A DNA stretch of 13,359 bases from Marivivens sp. (GCA_024642185.1 JAHEBR010000036.1:1-13359); one strand, 5' to 3'; counted from the first letter of the stretch, positions 1-6,584 are shown. The notes: generated from the letters alone by a model not told the origin. Made by a program: numbers and translations.

Positions 1-506
1 CCGCGCCCTTCGGCAAGGTTGATCCGGACTGCGCCCGCCACGCCGCGGGGGCTGATGCCGAAATGGCTGTAGAAACGCTTGTCCTCGGTCGCGATCACCG
101 CGTTCTTGAGGTAGGGCGAAATAAGGTCGGCGGTGATCACCCCGCCGAACTGATCCCCGCGCCAGGCAAAAACCTCGTCGTTGCGGTCGAGCATGGTCAC
201 GGAGCCGCGCGCGCGGCCATCGACCAGTTCGGAGGCGGGCGGCAGGGTTGCGGCCCGATAGACTGAGGCGGCGCCGATCAGCAGGGCGGCGATGACGCCC
301 ACGCGCCAGCCGATGCCCCAGACAAGGCGCACGATCCACCGGAGGATGCCCCGCACGGCGGCGGCAAGCCAGCCAAGCGGGCCGCGGCGAGCGGGCTTCT
401 TCTTTCGGCTCTTGGGGCGGCTCGGCTTGGGCTTGGGCTTGGCAGCCTTTTCGGCATAGCGCTTGTCGGCCACCAAAGGCGGTTTCTTTCTGCCTGAACC
501 ACTCAT
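1..506 (-). CDS. PBP1A-type penicillin-binding protein, N-terminal part (transglycosylase domain), cut by window edge
   Basis: The visible 168 residues begin MSGSGRKKPP at an ATG ending at 506 and run off the left edge with the frame open. The first ~45 residues are a very basic Lys/Pro/Arg-rich cytoplasmic tail. A single membrane anchor follows at about residues 58-84. After it comes the start of a family 51 glycosyltransferase domain, whose signature EDKRFYSHFG at 141-150 carries the presumed catalytic Glu141. This is known to polymerise lipid II into glycan strands at the outer face of the inner membrane. Full-length family members continue with a transpeptidase domain that would lie outside the window. 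The ribosome site upstream is weak (AGGCA). PBP1A (mrcA/ponA-like) is the best guess; PBP1C or a monofunctional transglycosylase cannot be fully excluded without the C-terminus. Confidence 0.85.
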   Translation of the reverse strand, partial: MSGSGRKKPPLVADKRYAEKAAKPKPKPSRPKSRKKKPARRGPLGWLAAAVRGILRWIVRLVWGIGWRVGVIAALLIGAASVYRAATLPPASELVDGRARGSVTMLDRNDEVFAWRGDQFGGVITADLISPYLKNAVIATEDKRFYSHFGISPRGVAGAVRINLAEGR

Positions 507-609
507 TGCCTGTCTGTGCTCGTCTGCCGGCCCGTTGTTTGGCCGGACCATAGACGCATCCGCAGCGAATGTAGAGCGGGATGAGTCGGCCTCGGCGGCT
601 TTTTGATGA

Positions 610-624
610 GCCCAATATTTGGGC
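610..624. promoter_or_regulatory. Short palindrome GCCCAA-TAT-TTGGGC upstream of glnK
   Basis: This is a perfect 6-base inverted repeat around a 3-base centre, starting nine bases before the larger dyad at 634-679. Its size suits a dimeric DNA-binding protein rather than a terminator, since no T tract follows on either strand. The factor is unknown. It could also be chance. Confidence 0.3.
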
Positions 625-633
625 GTTGAACAC

Positions 634-679
634 GCGAAGTGCAAATTTTGTGCAAAATTCCGAGTTTTCTGCACTTCGC
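634..679. promoter_or_regulatory. Nested inverted repeats upstream of glnK-amtB, probable operator region
   Basis: The outer arms GCGAAGTGCA (634-643) and TGCACTTCGC (670-679) are perfect 10-base inverted repeats spaced 36 bases centre to centre. Inside lies a second perfect dyad, AATTTTG-TG-CAAAATT (644-659). The core GTGCA/TGCAC occurs three times (639-643, 650-654, 670-674). By gene context the nitrogen regulator NtrC is the natural candidate to bind here, because glnK-amtB is commonly NtrC-controlled. The site does not match the enteric NtrC consensus spacing, so the factor is not assigned. Confidence 0.5.
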
Positions 680-794
680 ACCCGCAGCAATTCCTTGAGC
701 CCCTCAGCCCCACTCGTCCTCATAGCCCTGTGAGATGCCGGTCGTCGTGATCGGAAAACGAAAGCTGTCAACGGAAACGGACAAGGGGAAAAGC

Positions 795-1133
795 GTGAAA
801 CTCATCATTGCGACAATCAAACCGTTCAAGCTCGAGGAGGTGCGTGAAGCTGTCACCGCAGCGGGCGTGCACGGGATGATGGTGACGGAAATCAAGGGCT
901 TTGGCTCTCAGTCGGGCCACACCGAAATCTATCGCGGCGCCGAATACGCCGTGAACTTCGTGCCGAAGGTAAAGCTTGAGATCGTCGTGCCCGACAGCCT
1001 CGCAGATCAGGTCGTCGAGACAATCGCCAAGACCGCCAAGACCGGCAAGATCGGCGACGGCAAGATCTTTGTTCTCGATGTCGAAAGCGCCCTGCGGGTG
1101 CGCACCGGCGAAACCGACGGCGACGCGCTCTGA
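795..1133 (+). CDS. glnK: Nitrogen regulatory protein PII, GlnK type
   Basis: GlnK is a trimeric PII signal protein that senses 2-oxoglutarate, ATP/ADP and glutamine status and blocks the AmtB channel when nitrogen is plentiful. The 112-residue length from the GTG start (MKLIIATIKPFK) is exactly that of the family. The T-loop carries the uridylylation residue Tyr51 in YRGAEYAV. Asn54 after it fits GlnK rather than GlnB. The C-terminal nucleotide-binding stretch GKIGDGKIFV and the ending RVRTGETDGDAL are present. The GTG start is preferred because AAGGGGAA lies just upstream (783-790) and because homology begins there, although the frame stays open back to 735. amtB follows 36 bases later, which makes an operon. 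Identity as PII is certain; GlnK rather than GlnB rests on the neighbour and Asn54. Confidence 0.96.
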   Translation: MKLIIATIKPFKLEEVREAVTAAGVHGMMVTEIKGFGSQSGHTEIYRGAEYAVNFVPKVKLEIVVPDSLADQVVETIAKTAKTGKIGDGKIFVLDVESALRVRTGETDGDAL

Positions 1134-1169
1134 GCCCGACCGCAACGAACCCAAGAGGATAATCAAGAG

Positions 1170-2504
1170 ATGCAAATCAAGAAACTTCTCCCCCTCGCAG
1201 CCGCCGCGGCCCTCGTGCCTGCAGTCGGCTTTGCGCAGGATGCAGCGGTCGATATGACGCCTCCCAACGAGGAAATCGGCTATATCTTCACCACTTTCAT
1301 GTTCCTTGTGACGGGCTTTCTCGTCATGTGGATGGGCGCGGGCTTTTCGATGCTCGAAGCCGGTCTCGTGCGCTCCAAGAACGTCACGATGCAGCTTTTG
1401 AAGAACATCGCGCTCTTCTCGATCGCCGCCCTCATGTACTACCTCGTCGGCTACAACCTGATGTATCCGGGCGACGGCTGGACCATCACCAACGTGCTCG
1501 GCGCCTTTTCGGCGACGACGCTTGAGCCCGTGGGCGTGGCCGGGGCCGATACCGACCTGACCTATGCCTCGGTCGGCTCGGACTTCTTCTTCCAGCTGAT
1601 GTTCTGCGCCACCACAGCCTCGATCGTCTCGGGCACTTTGGCCGAGCGGATCAAGCTGTGGCCCTTCCTGATCTTCACCGTGGTCCTCACCGGCCTCATC
1701 TATCCGATTCAGGCCTCGTGGAAGTGGGGCGGCGGTTTCCTTGATGCCAACTTCGGCTTCCTCGATTTCGCGGGCTCGACCGTGGTGCACTCGGTCGGTG
1801 GCTGGGCCGCGCTTGCGGGTGCCCTCGTCCTTGGCCCACGGATCGGCAAGTACACCAAGGATGGCAGGGTCAATGCCTTCCCGGGTTCGAACCTGACGCT
1901 CGCAACCCTCGGCACATTCATCCTGTGGCTCGGCTGGTTCGGCTTTAACGGCGGCTCGCAACTCTACATGGATACCGCAGGCAACGTGGCCGACATCAGC
2001 CGGATCTTCGCCAACACCAACACCGGTGCTGCCGGAGGCGCGATCGCTGCGCTCATCGCCACGCAGCTTCTCTACAAGAAGGTCGATCTGACCATGGTGC
2101 TCAACGGTGCACTGGCTGGCCTCGTCTCGGTCACGGCCGAGCCGCTGACGCCGAGCCTTGGCGCTGCGACCCTGATCGGTGCCGTAGGCGGCGTGCTGGT
2201 GGTCTTCGTCGTGCCGATGCTCGACAAGCTCAAGATCGACGACGTGGTTGGCGCCATCCCGGTGCACCTCTTCGCCGGTATCTGGGGCACCATCGCCGTG
2301 GTTCTGACCAACCCGGACGCCACCCTTGGTGGTCAGCTGATCTCGATCGTCATCGTGGGCGCCTTCGTCTTCACCGTGTCGCTGGTGATCTGGCTTGCCC
2401 TGAAGGCCTTCATGGGCATCCGTGTTTCGGAAGAAGACGAGGTCATGGGCCTCGACCGCTCCGAGCTTGGGATGGAAGCCTACCCCGAATTCACCAACAG
2501 CTAA
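1170..2504 (+). CDS. amtB: Ammonium channel AmtB
   Basis: The product is a 444-residue inner-membrane ammonium channel of the Amt/Mep/Rh family. It begins with a cleavable-looking signal peptide (MQIKKLLPLAAAAAL, likely cut after GFAQ or nearby), as in many bacterial Amt proteins with an outside N-terminus. About eleven membrane spans follow. Family motifs include AGFSMLEAGLVRSKN (57-71), FFFQLMFCATTASI (139-152) near the Phe gate, and the twin pore histidines His207 (VVHSVGGW) and His366 (PVHLFAGIWG). The cytoplasmic tail ends in GLDRSELGMEAYPE, the region that docks GlnK. The ribosome site AAGAGGAT lies upstream. It forms an operon with glnK and is followed by an intrinsic terminator. Confidence 0.97.
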   Translation: MQIKKLLPLAAAAALVPAVGFAQDAAVDMTPPNEEIGYIFTTFMFLVTGFLVMWMGAGFSMLEAGLVRSKNVTMQLLKNIALFSIAALMYYLVGYNLMYPGDGWTITNVLGAFSATTLEPVGVAGADTDLTYASVGSDFFFQLMFCATTASIVSGTLAERIKLWPFLIFTVVLTGLIYPIQASWKWGGGFLDANFGFLDFAGSTVVHSVGGWAALAGALVLGPRIGKYTKDGRVNAFPGSNLTLATLGTFILWLGWFGFNGGSQLYMDTAGNVADISRIFANTNTGAAGGAIAALIATQLLYKKVDLTMVLNGALAGLVSVTAEPLTPSLGAATLIGAVGGVLVVFVVPMLDKLKIDDVVGAIPVHLFAGIWGTIAVVLTNPDATLGGQLISIVIVGAFVFTVSLVIWLALKAFMGIRVSEEDEVMGLDRSELGMEAYPEFTNS

Positions 2505-2538
2505 GTCCGAAGACCCTTCCCTGAGGACAAAGCCAGAC

Positions 2539-2565
2539 TGGGGCGCGGAAACGCGCCCCATTTTT
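2539..2565 (+). terminator. Intrinsic terminator of glnK-amtB
   Basis: A perfect 9-base stem TGGGGCGCG / CGCGCCCCA closes on a GAAA (GNRA-type) tetraloop and is followed directly by TTTTT. It lies 34 bases after the amtB stop and 8 bases from the stop of the convergent aminotransferase gene. On the minus strand the same stem has no T tract after it, so it is mainly a plus-strand terminator. Confidence 0.92.
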
Positions 2566-2572
2566 CATGGGA

Positions 2573-3757
2573 TCAAACGCCCGCGTCGATGATCGCCTTG
2601 GCGAGGATCGGGATGGTCTGGGCGTTGAGGCCAGCGATATTCATCCGGCTGTCGGAGACCATGTAGATGCCGCTGTCGGCGCGCATCTTTTCAACCTTCT
2701 CGGGCGTGGTGCCGATCCGGCTGAACATCCCCCGGTGATGGGCGATGAAATCGAAACGGTCCGAGTTCGACAGGCGGCGCAGCTCGTCGGCCAACTGGCT
2801 GCGCAGGCCGAGCATCGTGCCCCGGATCTCTTCCAGCTCCGCCTCCCAGTCGGCCCGCAGGGCGGCATCGCCAAGGATGGTCGAGACGATCCGCGCGCCG
2901 TGGTCGGGCGGGAAGGAATAGTTCTGGCGGTTGAGGAAGGCGAGGTTGGCCTGCGCCAGCTTGGCCTGCGCGTCATCGCGGGCCACGGCCATCAGGATGC
3001 CGGTGCGCTCGCGGTAGATGCCGAAATTTTTCGAGCAGGAAGCCGCGATCAGGCACTCGTCCATCCCGGCGGCGACCATGCGGGTCGCGGCGCCATCCTC
3101 GGCCAAACCGTCGCCAAAGCCCTGATAGGCGATATCGACCAGCGGCACCGCCCCCTTGGCCTTGAGCAGCGCGATCACCTCGTCCCACTGGGCGCTATCG
3201 AGGTTGGCGCCGGTCGGGTTGTGGCAGCAGCCGTGCAAGAGCACCACATCGCCCGCCTTGAGGCCCTGAAGGTCAGCCATCATGCCCGAAAAATCGACGC
3301 CGCGGGTCGCCTCGTCGAAGTAGCGGTAGTCGGCCATTTTCATGCCGAGATATTTGATGATCGAGTTGTGGTTGGGCCAGGTCGGGTTCGAGAGCCACAC
3401 CGTGGCCTCCGGCGAGGCGAGGCGGATCAGCTCGAGCGCCTGCCGGATCGCGCCAGTGCCGCCGGGGGTGGCGACAGCGCCGATCCGCTCGCGGGCAACC
3501 GCGCCATCAAGGACAAGGCCGATCATCGCATCAAGGAAAGCCGGATCGCCCGCAAGGCCGACATAGGCCTTGGTGTTCTGGCTTTCCCAGATCTTCTTTT
3601 CGGCGGCCTTCACCGAACGCATGACCGGCGTCAGGCCGGTCGGGTCTTTGTAAACGCCCACCCCGAGGTCGATCTTGTCGGTCCGCGGGTCTTCGCGGAA
3701 GGACTGAATGAGCATGAGGATTTTGTCGGCAGGTTGGGGTTTGAGATGCTCGAGCAT
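2573..3757 (-). CDS. Class I aspartate/aromatic amino acid aminotransferase
   Basis: This is a 394-residue cytosolic PLP enzyme of the AspC/TyrB subgroup, the same length as the E. coli enzymes. Schiff-base Lys243 lies in SCSKNFGIYRERTG. Other PLP or substrate residues are visible: Trp127 (NPTWPNH), Asn180 (CHNPTG), Asp208 and Tyr211 (VDIAYQGFG), the Arg of NRQNYSFPP that reads the side-chain carboxylate, and the C-terminal Arg in SRMNIAGL that binds the alpha-carboxylate. It transfers amino groups between aspartate or aromatic amino acids and 2-oxoglutarate. The start ATG shares one base with the sseA stop (TGATG), which supports translational coupling and rules out the longer in-frame extension to 3811. 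Such enzymes can also transaminate cysteine, so with sseA beside it a role in 3-mercaptopyruvate supply is plausible. Aspartate versus aromatic preference cannot be read from the sequence. Confidence 0.93.
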   Translation of the reverse strand: MLEHLKPQPADKILMLIQSFREDPRTDKIDLGVGVYKDPTGLTPVMRSVKAAEKKIWESQNTKAYVGLAGDPAFLDAMIGLVLDGAVARERIGAVATPGGTGAIRQALELIRLASPEATVWLSNPTWPNHNSIIKYLGMKMADYRYFDEATRGVDFSGMMADLQGLKAGDVVLLHGCCHNPTGANLDSAQWDEVIALLKAKGAVPLVDIAYQGFGDGLAEDGAATRMVAAGMDECLIAASCSKNFGIYRERTGILMAVARDDAQAKLAQANLAFLNRQNYSFPPDHGARIVSTILGDAALRADWEAELEEIRGTMLGLRSQLADELRRLSNSDRFDFIAHHRGMFSRIGTTPEKVEKMRADSGIYMVSDSRMNIAGLNAQTIPILAKAIIDAGV

Positions 3758-4623
3758 CAGGCGTCTCCGGTTGCAATGGGAAGGTCGGCATACATGCCCC
3801 ATTCGGACCATGAGCCATCGTAAACTGAATGATCGCGCTTGCCGATCACCTCAAGGCCAAGCGCAAGGACCGAGGCGGTCACGCCCGATCCGCAGGTGCA
3901 GATCGCGGGCTTGTTCAGATCGACGCCGGCGGCCCCGAAGGCCGCACGAATACCGGCGGCATCTTTCATCGTGCCATCGGCTTTCAGGAGGTCTTTGAAG
4001 AAGACATTGCGCGAGCCGGGGATATGGCCCGACCGCAGACCGGCCCGAGGCTCGGGCGCTTCACCACGGAAACGCGCAGGGGCGCGGGCGTCGATGATCT
4101 CGAAATCACCGAGCTTTGAGGCGCGGGCCACTTGCGTGACGTCCTTCACCATCTGGTTCTGGCGGGTCACGGTCATATGCCGGTCGCGGATCACGGGATC
4201 GTCGTCGTCCACCGCGCGCCCTTCGGCGAGCCACTTGGGCAGGCCGCCGTCCAAGACGGCGATATCGGTCTTGCCCATCAGCCGGAAAAGCCACCAGACG
4301 CGGGCCGCCGAGAAAAGCCCCGAGCCGTCATAGACGACGATCTGATGCCCGTCGCCCACGCCCATCGCCCGCATCCGGCTCATGAACTTTTCAACGGGAG
4401 GGACCATATGCGGCAGGTCCGAGCGCAGGTCGGAAATCTCGTCGATATCGAAAAACCGCGCGCCGGGGATGTGGCGATCGAGATATTCGGCCTTGGGGTT
4501 GCGGTTCTCGGTGGGAAGATACCACGAGGCATCGAGGATCCGCAGGTCGGGATCGCGCAGATGCGCCTCGAGCCAGGCGGTCGATACGAGGGTCTTGGGG
4601 TTGGAGTGATCCTGCACGCTCAT
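3757..4623 (-). CDS. sseA: 3-mercaptopyruvate sulfurtransferase (two rhodanese domains)
   Basis: The 288-residue product has two tandem rhodanese modules. The inactive N-terminal one spans about residues 10-140 (LVSTAWLEAHL, DRHIPGARFFDIDEI). The catalytic one spans about 160-285 (SGHIPGSRNVFFKDLL). The active loop CGSGVT starts at Cys244. The CGSGVT form is characteristic of mercaptopyruvate sulfurtransferases rather than thiosulfate sulfurtransferases. The enzyme takes sulfur from 3-mercaptopyruvate as a cysteine persulfide and passes it to thiols, thioredoxin or cyanide, releasing pyruvate. A good ribosome site (AAGGGGCAGG) precedes the ATG. The stop overlaps the aminotransferase start by one base, so the two are co-translated. 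The gene lies 87 bases downstream of a sulfotransferase gene. Confidence 0.93.
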   Translation of the reverse strand: MSVQDHSNPKTLVSTAWLEAHLRDPDLRILDASWYLPTENRNPKAEYLDRHIPGARFFDIDEISDLRSDLPHMVPPVEKFMSRMRAMGVGDGHQIVVYDGSGLFSAARVWWLFRLMGKTDIAVLDGGLPKWLAEGRAVDDDDPVIRDRHMTVTRQNQMVKDVTQVARASKLGDFEIIDARAPARFRGEAPEPRAGLRSGHIPGSRNVFFKDLLKADGTMKDAAGIRAAFGAAGVDLNKPAICTCGSGVTASVLALGLEVIGKRDHSVYDGSWSEWGMYADLPIATGDA

Positions 4624-4625
4624 GG

Positions 4626-4677
4626 CCTGCCCCTTTTCCGCAGCTATCGTGTCGGTCTGTCACTACCTGCAAGGGGC
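4626..4677 (-). promoter_or_regulatory. Inverted repeat covering the sseA ribosome-binding site
   Basis: Read on the minus strand, GCCCCTT (4677-4671) is complementary to AAGGGGC (4635-4629), and the second copy is the core of the sseA Shine-Dalgarno sequence. A transcript reading in from the sulfotransferase genes could fold so that this site is hidden. A transcript begun at the promoter proposed at 4644-4672 would lack the upstream arm. The 35-base loop makes the pairing modest, and no experiment supports it. Confidence 0.25.
4644..4672 (-). promoter_or_regulatory. Possible sigma-70 promoter for sseA-aminotransferase
   Basis: On the minus strand TTGCAG (4672-4667) and CGATAG (4649-4644) are separated by 17 bases, upstream of the sseA ribosome site. 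The -35 box is fair (TTG core) and the -10 box poor. A promoter here would free sseA from dependence on the sulfotransferase genes. Confidence 0.25.
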
Positions 4678-4710
4678 CAGACAGGCAAGGAGCCGATGCG
4701 GGGTGCGGCG

Positions 4711-5595
4711 TCAGGGATGGCCTTTGTCGCCCCACAGAAGCCACTGGATCTGGTCGTCGGGCAAGAGCTCCTTCATCCGGGCGTCAAAGGCCGCAAGTTC
4801 GGCATCGCTCAGCCTGCCCTCCCACTTGTTCGAGGTGCCGCTGTTGAAGAACCTGGCGCCGAGATAGAAGTCGGGCTTCTCCGATCCCTTGTCGGCCTCG
4901 ACCGCCTTCTTCTTGAGCTTGGCAAAGCTCGTCCCGTCCACGATCTCGTCGATCAGCGGCGCGCTGTCGTCCATGCCAAGAATGCGCGCCATGCGCCGGA
5001 CGGTGCCGGGCAGGTCGGCGACCATATCGGCATAGTGGAAGAAGTGGATATTGCCGAGGTGGTCCCAGTCCTTGAACGACGTGTAGTGGTAGGCGATCGA
5101 ATGCAGATCGAGCGCGTCGTTGCTGCCGCCATAGAGCTCGTCCTCTAGGAACATCCGAAAGGCCTTGCCCGGCTCTTCGGGATAGCGGATCCGCATGAGG
5201 TCGGACTGCATATGCTTGGCGTGGTTTTCCATCGAGTAATGCACGTCGATGGGATGGCGGTAGACCACGATGTATTCGCAGCGCGGATCATAGGTGATCC
5301 CGTCCAAGGGCGTGTGGCTCTTGATGCAGCGGCGGAAGTTTTGCTTGTCGAGGATCGCCTTGTTCTCCAGGGGATTATCGAGGCCGCAATCGAGCCAGGG
5401 CGAGATATCGCCCATCTCGCGCGGGGTCAGCGGCTTTCCGGCGATCAGGCTGGTGAGGATGATCTGGCTCCAAGTGGTGCCGCACTTGGGCGGGGTGACG
5501 ACGAGCACATCATCGGCCCTGAGATCGAAATCCCCCCAGATCGGTGTGAGGTTCAGCGGGCCATTGTAGACAACGGAACGGGTCGGCAAATCCAT
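4711..5595 (-). CDS. PAPS-type sulfotransferase, paralogue A
   Basis: This is a 294-residue soluble sulfotransferase-fold protein (Sulfotransfer_1-like). The 5'-phosphosulfate loop is TPPKCGTTW (34-42, with Lys37). The presumed catalytic Lys-Ser-His is K92-S93-H94. The 3'-phosphate motif is YRHPIDVHYS (112-121, with Arg113 and Ser121). Such enzymes move sulfate from PAPS to a hydroxyl or amine; the acceptor cannot be told. The C-terminal loop that in animal enzymes reads RKGxxGDW is SGTSNKW here, so the usual Arg-Lys pair that holds PAPS is absent. No signal peptide or membrane span is seen. The start is supported by GAGGAC eight bases upstream. It lies 38 bases after its paralogue at 5634-6524, which more than half its residues match by eye. 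The region is probably a tandem duplication expressed together. Confidence 0.85.
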   Translation of the reverse strand: MDLPTRSVVYNGPLNLTPIWGDFDLRADDVLVVTPPKCGTTWSQIILTSLIAGKPLTPREMGDISPWLDCGLDNPLENKAILDKQNFRRCIKSHTPLDGITYDPRCEYIVVYRHPIDVHYSMENHAKHMQSDLMRIRYPEEPGKAFRMFLEDELYGGSNDALDLHSIAYHYTSFKDWDHLGNIHFFHYADMVADLPGTVRRMARILGMDDSAPLIDEIVDGTSFAKLKKKAVEADKGSEKPDFYLGARFFNSGTSNKWEGRLSDAELAAFDARMKELLPDDQIQWLLWGDKGHP

Positions 5596-5603
5596 GTTTG
5601 GTC

Positions 5604-5625
5604 CTCAAATACACAACTCAAATAC
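5604..5625. repeat. Direct repeat of CTCAAATAC between the sulfotransferase genes
   Basis: Two exact 9-base copies (5604-5612 and 5617-5625) stand 13 bases apart inside the 38-base gap. On the transcribed strand they read GTATTTGAG, and the downstream copy runs into the ribosome site GAGGAC of paralogue A. This may be a small duplication or a protein or RNA contact site. No function is shown. Confidence 0.4.
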
Positions 5626-5633
5626 GTGTCGGG

Positions 5634-6524
5634 CTATGCTCTGCCCTTGGCCCCCCAAAGAAGCCACGCGGCCTGATCCTCGGGCAGAAGCTCTTTCATC
5701 CGCGCATCGAAGGCCGCAATCTCGACCTCGGTCAGCCAGCCTTCCCATTTGTTCGAGGTGCCGCTCTGGAAAAACTCTTCGGGCTTGAGGAAGATGCCGC
5801 CGCTTGATTTCTTGGCGTCCTCGACGGCTTTGGCTTTCACGGCGGCAAAGGTCGATCCGTTAATCACTTCGTCAAGAACCGGATCGTCGTGGTCAAAGCC
5901 CATGATCCCGGCGATTCGCCGCACCTGACCATCAAGATCGGCCGTCATGTCGGCGTAGTGCAGAAGGTGCACGTTGGGAAGATGCTCCCATTTCTTGAAG
6001 GTCTTGTAGTGATGGACGATCGAATGCAGGTCCATGGCGTCGGTGGCGCCATTGAAAAGCTCGTCCTCGAGGAACATCCGGAAAGCTTCGTGGATGTCGT
6101 CGGGATAGCGGTCATTCAGCATATCGAGCGTCATGTTCTCGTTATGCTTGCGCATCGAGAAATGGACGTCGATCGGATGCCGGTAAACGGCGAAATAGGT
6201 GCAGCGGGGATCGTAAGTGATCCCGTCCAAGGGCGAATGGCTCTTGATGCAGCGGCGGACGGTCAGGCCATCGAGGAAGGCAGCGATCTCGTCGCGGTCG
6301 CGAAATCCGCAGTCGAGCCATTTGGAAAACTGGCCCATCTCGGCGTCACCGAGCGAGCGCCCTTGAATGATGCTGGTGACGATGATCTGGGTCCATGTCG
6401 TGCCGCATTTGGGGGGCGTTACCACGAGGATATCATCGGGGCGCAGGGCGAAACGCTCCCAGATGGTCGTGTTGTTCATCGGCCCTTCGTAGGCAACAGA
6501 ACGCGCCGGCAAATCCAATGACAT
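5634..6524 (-). CDS. PAPS-type sulfotransferase, paralogue B
   Basis: This 296-residue protein is colinear with its downstream neighbour. The PAPS loop TPPKCGTTW (36-44), K94-S95-H96, YRHPIDVHFS and the C-terminal SGTSNKWEG are all kept, and both end in FDARMKELLP-x-DQ-xx-WLLWG. Differences cluster in residues 55-90 and 120-145, where acceptor specificity would be expected, so the two copies may have different substrates. The ATG at 6524 has GGGGGAA six bases upstream; an in-frame TTG at 6539 is not needed. It follows smpB by 60 bases on the same strand. Three sampled 60-base lines (6001, 6121, 6361) contain 97 G+C of 180, lower than a dapA line (40 of 60), which hints at acquisition but is a small sample. 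Confidence 0.85.
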   Translation of the reverse strand: MSLDLPARSVAYEGPMNNTTIWERFALRPDDILVVTPPKCGTTWTQIIVTSIIQGRSLGDAEMGQFSKWLDCGFRDRDEIAAFLDGLTVRRCIKSHSPLDGITYDPRCTYFAVYRHPIDVHFSMRKHNENMTLDMLNDRYPDDIHEAFRMFLEDELFNGATDAMDLHSIVHHYKTFKKWEHLPNVHLLHYADMTADLDGQVRRIAGIMGFDHDDPVLDEVINGSTFAAVKAKAVEDAKKSSGGIFLKPEEFFQSGTSNKWEGWLTEVEIAAFDARMKELLPEDQAAWLLWGAKGRA

Positions 6525-6584
6525 ATGGCATTCCCCCAAAAGCCAATGGGGAAACCTACCACGAGAATCGCGTTTTTCAGAGTC

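Larger units (their letters stand above)
507..794. other. Intergenic control region between the PBP gene and glnK
   Basis: These 288 non-coding bases separate two divergent genes and must hold promoters for both. The half near the PBP gene is G+C rich and contains a 6+6 inverted repeat, CCGGCC at 527-532 and GGCCGG at 541-546, that would fall in the PBP mRNA leader. The middle (about 605-680) is AT-rich and carries the inverted repeats listed separately. No convincing sigma-70 hexamer pair and no sigma-54 GG-N10-GC box was found by eye for glnK. Confidence 0.6.

Noticed and set aside
735..794. 20-codon N-terminal extension of GlnK
   Set aside because: PII proteins start at the KLIIATIKPFK strand; the GTG at 795 has a ribosome site and gives the exact 112-residue length.
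680..794. Sigma-54 promoter for glnK-amtB
   Set aside because: No GG-N10-GC pair with a reasonable TGGCAC/TTGC match was found in the region before the GTG.
768..2561. 597-codon open frame on the minus strand across glnK and amtB
   Set aside because: It is the antisense of amtB in a G+C-rich gene. Its translation is rich in His, Asp, Gly and Arg with no fold or motif, and it would run through the terminator.
3758..3811. N-terminal extension of the aminotransferase from 3811
   Set aside because: It would overlap the end of sseA by 18 codons and adds residues not seen in the family; MLEHLKPQPADKI is the family start.
2567..3823. 418-codon open frame on the plus strand opposite the aminotransferase
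   Set aside because: It shadows a gene with all catalytic residues on the other strand, has no recognisable motif and no ribosome site.
4132..5148. 338-codon plus-strand frame across sseA and sulfotransferase A
   Set aside because: It crosses two well-supported opposite genes and reads as low-information antisense sequence.
6525..6539. TTG start five codons upstream of sulfotransferase B
   Set aside because: The ATG at 6524 has a GGGGGAA ribosome site and matches the paralogue's start.
6525..6584. Terminator between smpB and sulfotransferase B
   Set aside because: No stem with a following T tract on the minus strand could be found, so read-through from smpB remains possible.
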